Positions 10,261 to 22,475 of a stretch of DNA of 64,000 bases are shown here, in pieces. A program made the translations under genes and the position numbers. Under the pieces are notes generated by a model that made no database searches, was not told the origin of the DNA, and saw nothing but the letters and a program-made list of their open reading frames with translations. Source of the DNA: Apoderus coryli (Eukaryota; Arthropoda; Insecta; Coleoptera; Attelabidae); contig OU452202.1 of assembly GCA_911728435.2 (NCBI GenBank), positions 18,145,135 through 18,209,134 on the forward strand, written 5' to 3'. The first letter of the stretch is position 1. The number at the start of each line of letters is the position of its first letter.

Positions 10261-10610
10261 TTAATCATTATTAGTCATTATCTACGCGTAAAAAAATTGG
10301 AACCAAAATTTTTTATAATTTATAAAAATAAAAATAAAACTCGAGTGATGAGTTTTAATAATTTGCAGTTTTACAATTTAAGTTTAAGAATGTAGAAATT
10401 TATTTAACTCTAAACATAAGAAATAATTTGTAGAGAAATCTATTAAATTTCTTTCGTGGAGGTAGACTTTCCTGAATTAGGTACAAAATTAAAGAAGTTT
10501 CAATTAACTTAATTAATACTTCTTTAATTTAAAAAGTATTAAAATGATATACAAGAAGAAAAAATATTCGAGTTAATGTCGAAAAATCGCAAGCTTTTCT
10601 TATTGTTTGG

Positions 10611-10662
10611 TATTGCCACTGATTATGGAATTAGATTAGTTCCGAAACACGTTTGGCTGTGG
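10611..10662 (+). ncRNA. Hammerhead-ribozyme-like motif, copy 2
   Basis: GCCA (10615-10618) precedes CTGATTA (10619-10625). Stem II follows with GGAA pairing TTCC, then GAAAC (10644-10648) and ACGTT. TGGC (10654-10657) pairs fully with GCCA as stem I. The fold is the minimal type I hammerhead with a 2-bp stem III and predicted cleavage after 10653. One invariant core base is changed (CUGAUUA instead of CUGAUGA), so activity is doubtful. It is clearly related to copy 1 by the shared CACTGAT, ATGGA and TCCGAAACA blocks, but lies on the opposite strand. Confidence 0.5.
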
Positions 10663-10679
10663 ACGATTTATTTGACGTT

Positions 10680-12680
10680 TATTCTATTAAATTTATTTCG
10701 TCGAGATTTAATTTTTATTTCTTTATTACTGAAATCATAACTCCATTCAAGAATGGTCTACTTTTGAAATGAACAAAAAATACCTATTTGTTTTATTTGT
10801 ATGTTCCTAAATTGATCGTCGTATTTCACACGCCGTATATCCTCACTCTCTTCCCGTGCCAACAGGAATTAATTAACATATAGAAATGAATAATACAGAC
10901 GATATTTTATTTCCTGGCGGGGTACATAATAATATTAAAAGTAATTCATCAAGAGACATAACAGAAAGAGAGTGGATAACAAAAAAAAAACAATTACTTA
11001 AATTTAATTTTGCAGCGACAACACGACATAATATAACGAACACAAGAAAATGAAAAAAATAATATAAAAATTGCACGAAAAATATCCATTCATTTCGTAA
11101 TAGAGTCATTCGGGCACATTTTTCTCTGGCTTTTCTATATAGAGACATAATAATCTAGAATATAAAAATGATCGTTTGCGCGGTATGGATTCCATTTCAT
11201 ATTTTCCTAGACTACCTACTACATATACTTACATGGAAGTCAACACAGGCATTATACGCATTTCGTGGCAAAATGACAATTCAAGTTGATTAAATTACTT
11301 TGCTAATATGGCGCAGTCATATCAATGTAATTGTTATTATGTTTGCCCTCAATGTTAGATTAGATGAATGTAGATAGTTAGGAGTTCAATTGCCGAGGAT
11401 AGGGATTGATTCAAGCTAGTTATGCGTTTTACTATTAATTTTTTTCCGCGATCATGTCTGTTTTTGTATTGGTCTAAGTTCGGAATTTACGAACGGAGCA
11501 TTGCTGCTTTTTCAAAAATTTCGTAACGATAAAGCTCATTTTATTCAATATATTATAATATACATTAATCATACATAATGTACATTATCTTTGCTAATAC
11601 CAAAAAGCGGAAAAAGTATTACAGAATGTCCAAAAATAAATTAAAATTCATTTTGGACTGCAAAATTGTCAAAAAATTGAAACCAAAGCTTTTATTACAC
11701 CTATGTAAAGCATCAAATTATGCACAATATCAAAGTTATGATTTGTTGAAAGTATGGACTATTCGTTGTTTTACAACATTACTGTTTTAGATTTTTTTAA
11801 CATCCTCTAATTTAAGGCTGTCTAATGTCTAATTGTGCATTTATTTTTTAATCGATTTGGAAAATTCTTTTTTGAGCATAGAAAGAACATTTTAACAGAT
11901 GTTTATATAGGAATAAAAAAAATATTAACAATTTATTTGTTTAACAAAAGACAAAATCCCTTAGATAAAAGAGGTAATTTACGCTCTGTCGAAATAGATA
12001 GATAATAATTGGGCATCGCTACTGGATTGAAGAAGTCCATTATAAATTATATTCGATCGCATAATCAAAAGCTTGCTTTTAAAAAAATATTTACCATTCC
12101 TGTAAATAAATATATTAAATAATATTTAGGTAATTTTTTTAATCATTAATTTCAGCTTAATAATAAAATCCAACAAAAGCGTGAGCATTGCTGAACATAA
12201 GAAAAAAAGTTATAACATTATAGCTGGTGGAAAAATACTTAACTTTCAGATAGCATCGTCGTAAAACATTCATTTTAGCGGCATAGATTTTTTCCCCAGT
12301 TCTTGTGTGGTGTTCCATCTAGGACATTACACTTTTCCAAAGTGATTTACGTTGGCGAAAAAAGTCACCACAAAACATTACATGAACAAAAAAGTTTTTC
12401 TCAACACTCAATAATTAATTGGAGACGATGCGATAGTGGATATAAAAGATCGGAAAGAGTCACGGGAATGAGGGAGAAGATACGTGTTCGACTTTTAGAT
12501 TTTTATTGCCTTTTGCGGGTTCATAGAATCACATTTGTACATTTTGGAAATCAACAAAAGGATTTGTGGTATAAATTTAATCCTTTATCTCTTCGGGAGT
12601 ATTAATTAAGCAACACCTGAAGTACAGGGGAAAGGGTGAGTATAATATACACTAATCAAAGGTGTTTTTGCTGATTTTTT
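10680..12680. other. AT-rich stretch without recognisable genes
   Basis: Two kilobases with no motif I can name. Open frames, including one of 100 codons at 12303-12605, have no recognisable domain. Confidence 0.4.
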
Positions 12681-12693
12681 ATGGGCTTTTATA

Positions 12694-12810
12694 CAGGGTG
12701 GCCCAAAAAATAGGTCATATCATTAACCACAGATACCTAGAGAAAAATGAATTGCACTTTTCTTATGCCATTTTCCATTTTACGGCTGTATGTCCGATAT
12801 ACAGGGTGTC
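12694..12810 (+). repeat. Two CAGGGTG-type repeat termini
   Basis: TACAGGGTGGCCCAAAA at about 12694 and TACAGGGTGTCCAAG at about 12798 match the outer ends of the inverted-repeat elements at 57.5 and 58.6 kb. No matching opposite ends were found, so these are solo or truncated termini. Confidence 0.45.
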
Positions 12811-13224
12811 CAAGTTTGATTTTTAAAATACATTTTTCTCAATAATTTCATCGACTTAAGCTGTCTCTTTGCATCCTCATGTTGCCGACGTTGCTCTTCA
12901 AATACTTGTCAATTGACACTGAGGAAGATGTGATGCAACAGCTTGGTTATATCTCTTTTTGATTAGGGAAATACAATGTATGGTCCTTTTATGAATTCTA
13001 AAACATCCCTGAAAAACTAGGCTATAAAATTCCTTGCTTATCCTTAGATATACATTTTATATGCAATTTATGCACAATATATAAGTATTTGTTTTTTGTT
13101 TATTTTTTGCTTCTGTATTTACTTAATATTCTTATTATTTTTATTATTATAATGTTTTGTTTGGGGAGTTTGCTCCCATCTTTATAACAAACATTTACTG
13201 AAACTAATGCATTATTTACAAATT

Positions 13225-13560
13225 TAGCTTCATTACTACAATAGCTTACTACCATTACACAATCTGCATATTACTGGGATAAATTGACGATAACTTTCAG
13301 CTGAGTACCATACCAAGCTTTAAGTGGAATGAGTGGTTGAATCTGTTTATAAAATTCTCCTTTAGGAGAGTCCAAAAAATGCGCTTTAAATGCTTGATCC
13401 CTTTTGACTGTGACTATTCTATGTAAGTCTGTGCGTACGGTAATTTAAAATTAAATGTGTTGGTTTGAATCAGAAAGACTTCTTTGGTCAGTTCATCAAC
13501 AGTCTCATTCTCCGGAATTCCAGCTCTGTAAGTTGGTAAATCATTATTAAGGCACTTGCC
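13225..13560 (-). pseudogene. I-type retrotransposon, RNase H to C-terminal remnant
   Basis: The minus strand contains RAGIPENETVDELTKEV, which corresponds to the RNase H motif around GI-GNE-AD-LAK. About 200 bases later VKRDQAFKAHFLDSPKGEFY and IQPLIPLKAWYGTQLKVIV resemble the post-RNase-H region of I/R1-type elements. The blocks are in different frames and broken by stops. I infer a decayed I-like or R1-like copy. The RT domain was not found in the preceding sequence. Confidence 0.55.
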
Positions 13561-13689
13561 AAAACGTATAATTGAAATGATTTGCGATCAGGGAAATGGG
13601 CAGGTTTTGAAGCTGTTATGTTCAAACGACACTTGTAATATCGTATATTACTCAAAATGATGTGGAACATCATTATCAGTAGATCGTAT

Positions 13690-16030
13690 CTGAGACTCTC
13701 TTCTATACATGCAAACGATGAAATATAACAAAAAGTAAAATTTCCTAAAATGCCAAAGATTTAACATTCAAAAACTTCTTCACTTTTCTAATAGAATCAA
13801 CAGGCTTTGAAAACTTTATTGGTTTGGTTTACAATGTTTCAAATATCGATTATGGAAATGTGGCCGATATATGCGAAAAGTTTTCTAGAATTTTTATTGA
13901 GAAAAGCAGCAACTTCTACCGTTGCTCGAGCTAACACAAATCTAATATGGTTGGTTGTTTGTTTAACGTACATTACAGGTACGGATGAGTTAAGATTTAA
14001 AACTTACCCACTTTTGAGGCTTTTTAATTAATTAATTAAGGTTAAATAATGGTTTATCAGTCAGTACCAGGGACTTTCATGTCTGTGGAAAAGAAAGTCA
14101 TATTGGTGTTGTGTCAGAATCCAAACAATGTTGCAAAGTTCGAACATCTTCATTCAGTTTCATACCAAAAATGCTATAGCTGTGGTTTTATAAATGTTCT
14201 CCCGTTGCTAAAGTAACACTTAGGAAACCAGATCATAGAAAGATACTCTAATCAAAAGCTTCCAAATAATGCCCTCTATTAAAAATAATAATCTGAGTAG
14301 AAGTTTTGGCACAGCGAAATATTGAAAAACACGTTTTTACCACTTCACTTTTGATCGTCAGGAAAGAATTAAAACTGGTTTAATTCCCTCATAAGGATGC
14401 TAGCAGTGTTAGCAAAAGGGGCGTCGAGATGAAAATAGTCAGGAATTTGTCACAATGTTCTCACGATAAAGCCCGAAATTGTATAGGCTTTTAAATGGAA
14501 GTTTCTTGTAGTGGTCATTAAAAAAAACTCTTGAAAAGTCGATCTGAATTTCTATTGGATGAAGCCAATAGTTTTCTTTAATTTTCAGGTTCAAAGTTTC
14601 CACGAAAAGGCTTGTAGTTAATTCTAAATGAAAATGTATAATATTAAATAATATAAAAATTTATTGAATACCACTCTGTGCTTATAAGACAACGTTATCT
14701 TCTTCAGTAGGCCAGCGATTGGTTTAGAAATTCAAATGTAACCATATTACATTATATTAAAAACTTTCCTATCTCTTCTTTTATGTGACTTAGGTATTTG
14801 ACTATCTGAAGTTTTAAATTTTCAATTTGTTTCTATTGTTTTTCTTTTTGTTTGAAGCAAAATATACAAGGAATTCCTTTTTCCTGTGATGATGCCTTTG
14901 ACTCTATATACGATACTGGAAAGAAAATTTGTAAAAAATACTCTATTTTTCTTTAAAAATCAAACAGAGTAGCAGATAGAATTTAGAAATGACTGAACGG
15001 TTTTGTATTTAAAATTTCTAATAAATATGTGGTGTGGAATTTCGAATACCGTATGCAAAAAAAAACATGACCGAAATCCACAGACACAATATCCATTGGC
15101 ATACTGACAGTATAACACCGGGTTGACATTTAATTGTAATTTAAACTGTCGTAACAGCAAATTGAATTCGGCATTATTGTTTTTTGTCTAGTCATTCAGT
15201 ATTTTCACAAAAAATTAGATACAACCACGACTGCTATATTGAGATGCACCAAATTACAGGTGATGATAAAAAATGGCGCAGTATACATGCGCTTAATGTA
15301 ATGTTATTAGTTTAGATGTTCATAAGAAAGAAAAGGAGACGATTAGCTCCAAAACGTAGAGTCAAGAGAATAATTTTAAACATGTTTTCGCTTAATTTCT
15401 AAGATACTCATATTCACAAATTAATGAGGAATCTTATATTAACCTTTATTTTTATTGTGTAGTTTTGGGAAGAAATAATATAAGTAAAAATAAATGCCCA
15501 ATAATAAAATCAGATACGGTGAGAAGAAACAGCTTTGAAGTTGTGAAAATTTTGAATGTAATAGCTCAATGACATAATATTCTCTGCGTCCAGTTCACTA
15601 CTAAACGATGTTACTACAAACGCTTCTGCGTACATCGAACTTAACTAAACTAGAAAGTTTTACACTCGGTGTGTTAAAACAACTTTTTAGAGGGGTTTGT
15701 TGTACGCTCATATCGTGTTATTAATTGTTATTGTATTTAATTTTTATCATAGAGTGTAAACTTATAATAAAATAACACCCATTCGACAAAATTAACTTTT
15801 AAGAGAGTTGAATTCACATGCAACTTTTATACCACAAATTTGATCCCATATGAGTGTAAAATTGTGGTGAATTATATTGATCCGAGTGTTAAATTTAACA
15901 CTACTTTTATTTACCACTACAGAAATGATTTTTACCATGTTGATATTTTTTAGAATGCGGTTCCTAAGCCATTGTTTGGTTTCCACTGTATTTTCTTCCA
16001 TCAAACAGCAATGCTTTATCGAAACTCGAA
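13690..16030. other. AT-rich stretch without recognisable genes
   Basis: No convincing coding or RNA feature was seen. A weak CTGAAGA motif near 14700 was considered as a hammerhead relic and rejected. Confidence 0.4.
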
Positions 16031-16039
16031 ATTAACTTT

Positions 16040-16145
16040 TTTTCATTTTTCTCAGATTGCTGTCACATTTACACACGTATCGTTTGACGGTAGTACTAAA
16101 TAAAAATCATATGGAAACAATTCTATTAACGCCGCATCTATGTGT
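16040..16145 (-). repeat. mariner 5'-end-related repeat
   Basis: The reverse complement of this segment matches 37735-37840. Shared blocks are ACACATAGATG, then ATTTTTATTTAGTACTA and TGACAGCAATCTGA. At the 37.8-kb copy this sequence leads into a mariner-like N-terminal reading frame, so it is probably the 5' untranslated end of that family. Confidence 0.6.
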
Positions 16146-16149
16146 CATC

Positions 16150-17350
16150 TTGTGGTCTTTTTGAATGGACTAATGACTGTAGGTTGGTAATGGCGCCCAA
16201 CGATTAATAAGTATACAAAATAACCAGGACATTTTAGACAGAATTGAAAGGAAACAATTTATGCGTAAAATATCTTAGAATAAACTTAAGTTACACGTTT
16301 TTACATAAAAAAAACTCACAAGACCTGCAATGATTATTTTTATCACTAGTGTATAAAACTTAAAATAATGACGAAATACCCAAACGATGACCGTGAATAA
16401 TTCACATAAAACGGAAAATATTATGCTGATGAATTAGATTCCACTTTTGTTATAAGCGAAGGCAGCAGAAATTATATTATATTTATGATATGTAATTAAA
16501 CTTCACAGTGTTTTTATTTTCAAAAACTTACTACATACATTAATAACACAACTTAAATAGTTATTTCAAATTTAACACAGTTTGCTCAATCTATAATATC
16601 CCTAAATAATGACCCTAATAGGTCATCGCTTAATTTAACCTCAACATTAATCATTTTCCCCAAGATTCGCTCCCATTTGTAGGGCACAGGTTACCCGAAA
16701 ACTTATATAGTTAGTACTCGTATTATCTATCAGAGTAATAAAATATACCTAGCATAAAGATAAAGATTTTATCTAAGAAAAGCTATCCTGGGCTTAACTC
16801 TAAATGTCTAGGGAAAGAAATATGAGACAACTTGAACTGAAAGTTCTATTTTAATTATACAACAGTATGTTTAGAATTTACTTAATTTAGTAATATTGTT
16901 TAGCACTTTCGGCTATGCGCTTTTACTCTCATCTATGAGTGTAAAACAACGGCCTTTTGAGGTTTTCTTAAAATTTGGGAAAAGAAGATTAATGGTTCTG
17001 CCACAAATGCAGGTGTTTTCTTCGAAATGCTTCACAAAAACGGCCTTGAATTAGAACAATCTATTGATCGTTGTTTGAGTTTGTCGTAAGAAAGAAATTC
17101 TGAGAAAACTAAGACATTTTTGCCACTGTAACATTAAGATTAAATTAGGAATGTCTGATGTACTGCAACTTGAACATCTATTGTACTCTCCTATCTTGAG
17201 GCCTTTTAAGTTTAATTCAATTGAACCAAATTCCATCTACATGTACTCTTTCAGGGACAGTACCTCTCCATCTTGTATGATTCTGATGCCTTAAGCATTT
17301 TTTGGATTGCCTGCTGATGGCGGCGCATTCTATTATCAAGTGCACAGGAG
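16150..17350. other. AT-rich stretch without recognisable genes
   Basis: Nothing recognisable until the rRNA fragment begins. Confidence 0.4.
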
Positions 17351-17358
17351 TTTGTTCA

Positions 17359-17782
17359 AATGGAGCGATTTGTCTGGTTAATTCCGGTAACGAACGAGAC
17401 TCTAACCTGCTAACTAGGCGTATTAAATGACATCTTAAAGGCCCATCGATTTAGGTGTGTGTATGTGTGAGTGTGCGCGGCGTTTTTGCGACGTGTATTT
17501 CTCATTGCATGCGCCACTCTTTATTGTATGTGGTTTTTACTGTCAGCGTACAAACAAGGGACAGGCGGCTTCTAGCCGCACGAGAATGAGCAATAATAGG
17601 TCTGTGATGCCCTTAGATGTTCTGGGCCGCACGCGCGCTACACTGAAGGAATCAGCGTGTCCTCCCTGTCCGAACGGATCGGGTAACCCGCTGAACTTCC
17701 TTCGTGCTAGGGATTGGGGCTTGCAATTATTCCCCATGAACGAGGAATTCCCAGTAAGCGCGAGTCATAAGCTCGCGTTGAT

Positions 17783-17828
<46 letters not shown>

Positions 17829-17936
17829 AATGATTTAGTGAGGTCTTCGGACTGGTTCTCGGTGGCGTTTCGACGTCGTCGATGTTACCTGGGAATATGA
17901 CCAAACTTGATCATTTAGAGGAAGTAAAAGTTGTAG
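17359..17936 (+). rRNA. 18S rRNA 3'-terminal fragment (dispersed, probably a pseudogene)
   Basis: The sequence follows the last third of insect 18S rRNA. It runs from GGAGCGATTTGTCTGGTTAA, through GGTCTGTGATGCCCTTAGAT and the decoding-site block TTGTACACACCGCCCGTC, to TTTAGAGGAAGTAAAAG. It stops just before the mature 3' end and no ITS or 5.8S follows. Upstream is ordinary AT-rich DNA, so the earlier two thirds are missing as well. Conserved helices read well and one variable hairpin has compensating changes (TCC-GAAC-GGA), but there are several substitutions at normally fixed positions. I interpret it as an rDNA fragment moved to a new location. Long open frames inside it are an effect of rRNA composition and are not genes. 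Confidence 0.93.
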
Positions 17937-17939
17937 AAG

Positions 17940-18780
17940 AAACCAGATTCCTTAAATTTGCCTGGTGCTCAGCGCTAGATTGGTGGCCTGGCTATCAGAG
18001 TTAGATGGCGAAGTCGCACGTCATCTAAAAGTTGAATTCCCACCTATATGGCGCTGGGGAAGTTTCCCACTTGTTCTGAGTATCTGTTTCCAGAACCGAA
18101 TATCCTTCTACAGTGTCATTTTTGGTGACTTTAAATTCAACTTTTACCTAACATATCTGCAGCAGGAAATCTAAAGAAATTAAGTTTTTTAACCATTGTA
18201 TTTTAGTTTTTTTTTTAAACCTAAACGTATGTACGATAATTTCCAAAAAAAAATTGCGATTGAAGCAGGCAACGATTATAACACACCACTCATGTCACTC
18301 CTTCTTTTTATATAATTTTTTGCTCTATATCCTATCATTTTGACACGATCCAATTTATATCGAACATAACCTCAAATGCAGAGACACACAAGCTCTCACA
18401 TACATTCTCGCACACACACTAACATACGAAGTAATAAATTTCAATGATCGATTTTCTCGCGCAAAACTTTCAGCAGAACGCGCGGTCGGGAATTTTATTT
18501 TCTCGTTTCTGGTTTCGATTGGTGTCATCATCGTTTCCAATGTCGGCTGCAAAGGGGGCCGAATAAACACACGCAGAAAAAAATAGATAATGGAAAAGGA
18601 CGAATTTTGTACACCAACAACGCCGTCATTCATCAACTGGTTTTGCAGTAATTAAAGCCTGCACGCAAATGGCAATTGAGCTGCACAACTTAACAATGAA
18701 AATAAATTTATACATTTAAGATGAAATGTTTGTTTTCAGATTTCTAAAACGAATGCAGCTTCGATATTTTGTGGAGTATA
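17940..18780. other. Stretch without recognisable genes; GC-richer patch at 18400-18690
   Basis: A patch at about 18400-18690 is richer in CG dinucleotides than its surroundings and includes the CACACA-rich sequence near 18385-18425. I cannot assign a function; a promoter or non-coding conserved element is possible. Confidence 0.3.
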
Positions 18781-18794
18781 AACTTTTCTGTGGT

Positions 18795-19335
18795 CACTTG
18801 TGGTGGACGAGCTGCTGACAGGACTGGAGCGGGAGGGGGTAGAGTTCAAGCATTTGCGCATACTATGCAGATCAAGAATTGCTTCTTTTAGAAGTCAAGC
18901 TACCCTTCAGGGATGGTGTCAGCGGGACCCTATGTCCTAGCAATCCTAGCTAAACCATAATTGTACCCTTCACTCGGAAAAGGAAGCTGGACGGCTTAAT
19001 CCTACTTTGCTTCGACGGAAAAAATATACCATATGAGACAGGGTTAGTACTGGACAAAAGTTTGAGCAGAAGCAGCGCGAAAGTCGATAAAAACTATACA
19101 CTGGTCACTGTTGTTTGAATCATCATCTCACACGGTTGGGTCTCTGGAGGGTTCCGAGTGCCGATTGTGCCTGGAGGACGATGAGACGGCGGAGCATGTA
19201 TTATGTTCTTGCCCAGCGGTAGGTAGAACTAGATTTGGTGAAGTAACTCTTCTAGCAGCGAGTCTAAAAGAAAGCTCATCCAGCAAAATAATCGACTTCA
19301 TTAAGAAGATTGAGGTGCTGAGTGAAATATAAATA
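18795..19335 (+). pseudogene. R1/I-like retrotransposon, RT palm to C-terminal zinc knuckle
   Basis: In successive frames the strand reads WSLVVDELLTGLEREGVEF (before the RT catalytic motif) and AYYADQ, where the usual YADD pair has become AD-Q. It then reads VPFTRKRKLDGL (thumb region), and finally 19111-19332 with CRLCLEDDETAEHVLCSCPA. The last block is the C-terminal cysteine-histidine motif (C-x2-C-x8-H-x4-C, counted on this copy) typical of R1/I-type ORF2. Frameshifts separate the blocks and the catalytic motif is damaged. The 5' half is absent. Confidence 0.75.
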
Positions 19336-19344
19336 GATGAGCCA

Positions 19345-20695
19345 CAATATCAAATCAAAACATGCTTTATTGTTGTAAATACATAGTATTTGTAAACAAA
19401 GCTTATACAAAAATTGCTATTCTATGCTAACAATAAACACACAGTAATCAAAATCACCGTAATCACAATGGTCAGAACAGACAAACACATAGCAAAGCCA
19501 ATACACAATTAAAATCAGTTCTACTCCCAGGTGCTCGTAAAATATTCATTTAGATTGTAAAACACATTCTTCTTCAGAAGTGATGTTATAGACCTTTTAA
19601 AACATAAAAAGTTTGGCCTCATTTTGATATTATTAGGGAGAAATTTTTATGCTTAAATAAATTACGGAATTCCTGGTTAATTCTGTTTGAGGAATCGGAA
19701 TTGGAATGTCAAACATCTGCCTGATATTATAGGGTTTGTTGAAAGATCAAAGTTGAGTACCAAATTTTTTTATAGATTAAGCCAGCCGTTTCCAGTATAA
19801 AAAGACCACACAATGGTAATATCCTTAAAGTCTTAAACAGAAGCCTACACGTGTCTATTAATTTTACGACAAACGAATCTTACTGCTCTCTTCTACAAAA
19901 TAAACACAGAGCTGAACAGATACTGACTGCAGCATCCCCAGAAAGCAATCCCATAACGCAGATGACTCTCCTTAAGAGAAAAATATGCTAACCTTGCAGT
20001 TTCCAATCCAAGTTCACCCTCCGGCTAGTTTCTGTCTTAAGGCCAATATATTGCCATGAAATTTTAACTTATTGTCTATCACTATTCCAAGAAATTTGTT
20101 TAAGTTGCTAATCTCCAAGGGTTCATCCTGAATACCCATCTGCTCCGTACACAAATGCTTAAAGCATACTGATTTAGTCTTGGTTATATTTAGGGACAGA
20201 AGGTTTGAGTCACACCACCACTTAATCACCACCAGGTCCTGTGTTACTATTGTTGTCAATGAAGCAGGTTCTTTATGAGACCATAGTATCGTCAGCAAAT
20301 ACTGTGAATTGACCTCTTATTGCAAGAGATGAAATGTCGTTTATGTAGATTAGGAATAAAATGGGACCTGTGGAACTCCATGGGGTATGAGGCACTCGTC
20401 AGAGTAAATACCCATCGACACAACAATCTGTTTTCTATTCGTTAGGAATAATCTGAACCCATGCAAAGAGACACCTCGGAAGCCATACCTAAAAAGCTTA
20501 CCAAGGAGAATATCATGATTCACGCAGTCGAATGCTTTGCTAAAGTCACAAAACACGGCCGCGGCTACATCACCACCATTCAAATAGAGTCTCACCAGAA
20601 AGGAAAACATCGCATCACTCGTGCTCACGTCCTCCCGAAAGCCAAACTAGGACTCACTTAAAATGTCATGCACAGACAATAGGCAATAGACCGTC
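19345..20695 (-). pseudogene. Jockey-like non-LTR retrotransposon, RT remnant
   Basis: Block 20350-20628 carries CDFSKAFDCVNHDILLGKLF (RT motif A) and ends in HGVPQ of motif B. Upstream residues FGFRE-DVSTSDAM extend the match to about 20690 across one stop codon. Block 20014-20298 carries the post-catalytic region with TKTKSVCFKHL and SNLNKFLGIVIDNKLKFHGN. Motif B is frameshifted and the YADD segment is degraded. The roughly 650 bases down to 19345 are probably 3' coding remnant and untranslated tail. The element abuts the plus-strand R1-like relic, 3' end to 3' end. Confidence 0.8.
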
Positions 20696-20699
20696 GGTG

Positions 20700-22035
20700 G
20701 TCGCAGTGGAGGGTCCGGTACCGACCCACTCATTTGGAACCTACCTACAAACTTTTCTCGATTGTTTTGCTTGGTCCTTTTTTCGAGCAGAACAGAACTA
20801 GTTTAAGTTGAAAACACCACAACAAAATGGACGTATTTTTCCCGAAATTCGGGTCTACTTCAGATGAATGGGTGGCTTTAGTCTAAGCACTGTATAATAA
20901 TTATACAGGTTCTTGCAAAAGAAATATAAAAAAACTTTAAGGTGAAAGTTTTGTGGCATAAAGCTTTCGCTTGCGAATGCAGTTTTTCTGGTGTTTGTAA
21001 AGGAAATATTGTGGCTATAAAACATCCGAGTATACAAGGTGTTTCAAAAAAAGGTTTACATATGAACAGTTCTCAAATAAACAAACACATCTTATTGAAA
21101 TGTGACACCCTATAGATCTATTCACCTAATGTTAGTAAAAGTTCACGTCCCAGTTTTGTGTGTGCGAAGAATCCCTTTGGGATATCCATTTGGTGTAGTA
21201 TAAAAGGTAATATCGAAGGAAAAAGTATAACATGGAAGGCGATATAGTATTATGTGTATCAAAAATTGGTTGCACCGAAAAAAGGACGAGACGAGATGCA
21301 CATTGAAGCGCATACATCTGTATTTTATATATAACACAGAGCACACACAGATATATTTCCCTTATACTTCTCATATTCTTTCTTATACTCTCTTTCGACC
21401 ATTTTCATATTTACGATACACGGGAGAAGCTTGAATTTGGAAATTTATGATTATGACTCGAATCGAAAGCTGTTCTTTGTATACGAGGCTAAACCATATT
21501 TGCATTTAACCCAGAGATTCTCAAAATTTGTTTTCCTTTTGTTGTGGTACTACGTAATAACATATAAACGGGATAGAAGGATCACATTCGTGCGGCTCTT
21601 TAGTTTCGTTCGATCAAAGCCTTGCTGACTGCAGCTGCAAGCAGTAAACGATTTGAAATTACGAGGCCTACGCGGGGACTGGATTATTTAAGCGACAGAA
21701 ATTTGAATACAATATTTTACTAGGATACTGTATAAAAAGACAAAGATAACGCTTCGCACGTCGTTAACTTATTTCAAATCTGCTCTAATTTTAGTGTATT
21801 TCTTTTTAAACTAAACAACATTGCATTGATATCTTGAGGAATGCAATTTTCTATTCGTTTAACACTCCACTGTTTCTGTGGATATCGACCCAGTCCGATA
21901 GCAAATGTAACAAATGTTCTTAATGTAAGTTTCAAACATTCTTCATAAAACTTTGGAAAGTCACAAATGTAGTATTTTGTGAACGAATTATTAATGTATT
22001 AAAATTGAAATGATAGGTAAACATCACACTACACT
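20700..22035. other. AT-rich stretch without recognisable genes
   Basis: A short pair of CAGGGTGT-like termini is visible at 21029 (TACAAGGTGTTTCAAAA) and 21104 (TGACACCCTATAG), perhaps an 85-bp remnant. A pair of complementary short arms around CCCGAAATTCGGG lies near 20855. Confidence 0.4.
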
Positions 22036-22039
22036 TTTT

Positions 22040-22475
22040 TACGGGCATTTAAATAAACTTCCTGACTACCTCAAATCGTTTCGTCCAATTAAATTCAGAA
22101 AAGAATACAAAAATATCTTGGCTTGGAATAACCTCCCATAAATGACTGATTCGTCTGTGTTGATAGATTCATGTGAGAGAGAGAAAGGGAATTTCATTCG
22201 CACCTAATTAACTTAATTCAATACTATTTAATTTTGATGTACTATTTGTTTATTATTAAGATTTATAACGTATTAGGTATATATAAATTATATGTATAAG
22301 TATTTCTGCCAGTCTTAGGACTTGATCTTTTCCAAATTGTTTTCCTAGGTCTGTTTGTAGTTCTTTTATTATTAGTGTTATTATTATTATTATTTTGTTT
22401 CGGGAATTATTTCCTACTTAGAATGTAATTTTATTTCGAACTACAATAAATAAATAAATAAAATAAAATAAAAAT
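22040..22475 (+). pseudogene. Jockey/CR1-like retrotransposon 3' end with tail
   Basis: The strand reads LNKLPDYLKSFRPIKFRKEY up to a stop at about 22140, matching the extreme C-terminus of Jockey/CR1-type ORF2. About 300 bases of untranslated sequence follow, with a TTATTATTATTATT run, and the element ends in AATAAATAAATAAAATAAAA. Only the 3' end of the element was retained, the usual outcome of aborted target-primed reverse transcription. Confidence 0.65.

Noticed and set aside
12303..12605. 100-codon open frame
   Set aside because: No domain, start context or splice signal; composition like the surrounding non-coding DNA.
14660..14725. CTGAAGA motif as a hammerhead core (minus strand)
   Set aside because: The GAAA strand is missing (ATAA in its place) and stem I is absent.
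17457..17900. 147-codon open frame and an overlapping opposite frame
   Set aside because: They lie wholly within the 18S rRNA fragment; the openness comes from rRNA composition.
20840..20880. CTGAAGT plus CCCGAATTTCGGG hairpin as a hammerhead
   Set aside because: The core deviates at an invariant base and no GAAAC follows the stem.
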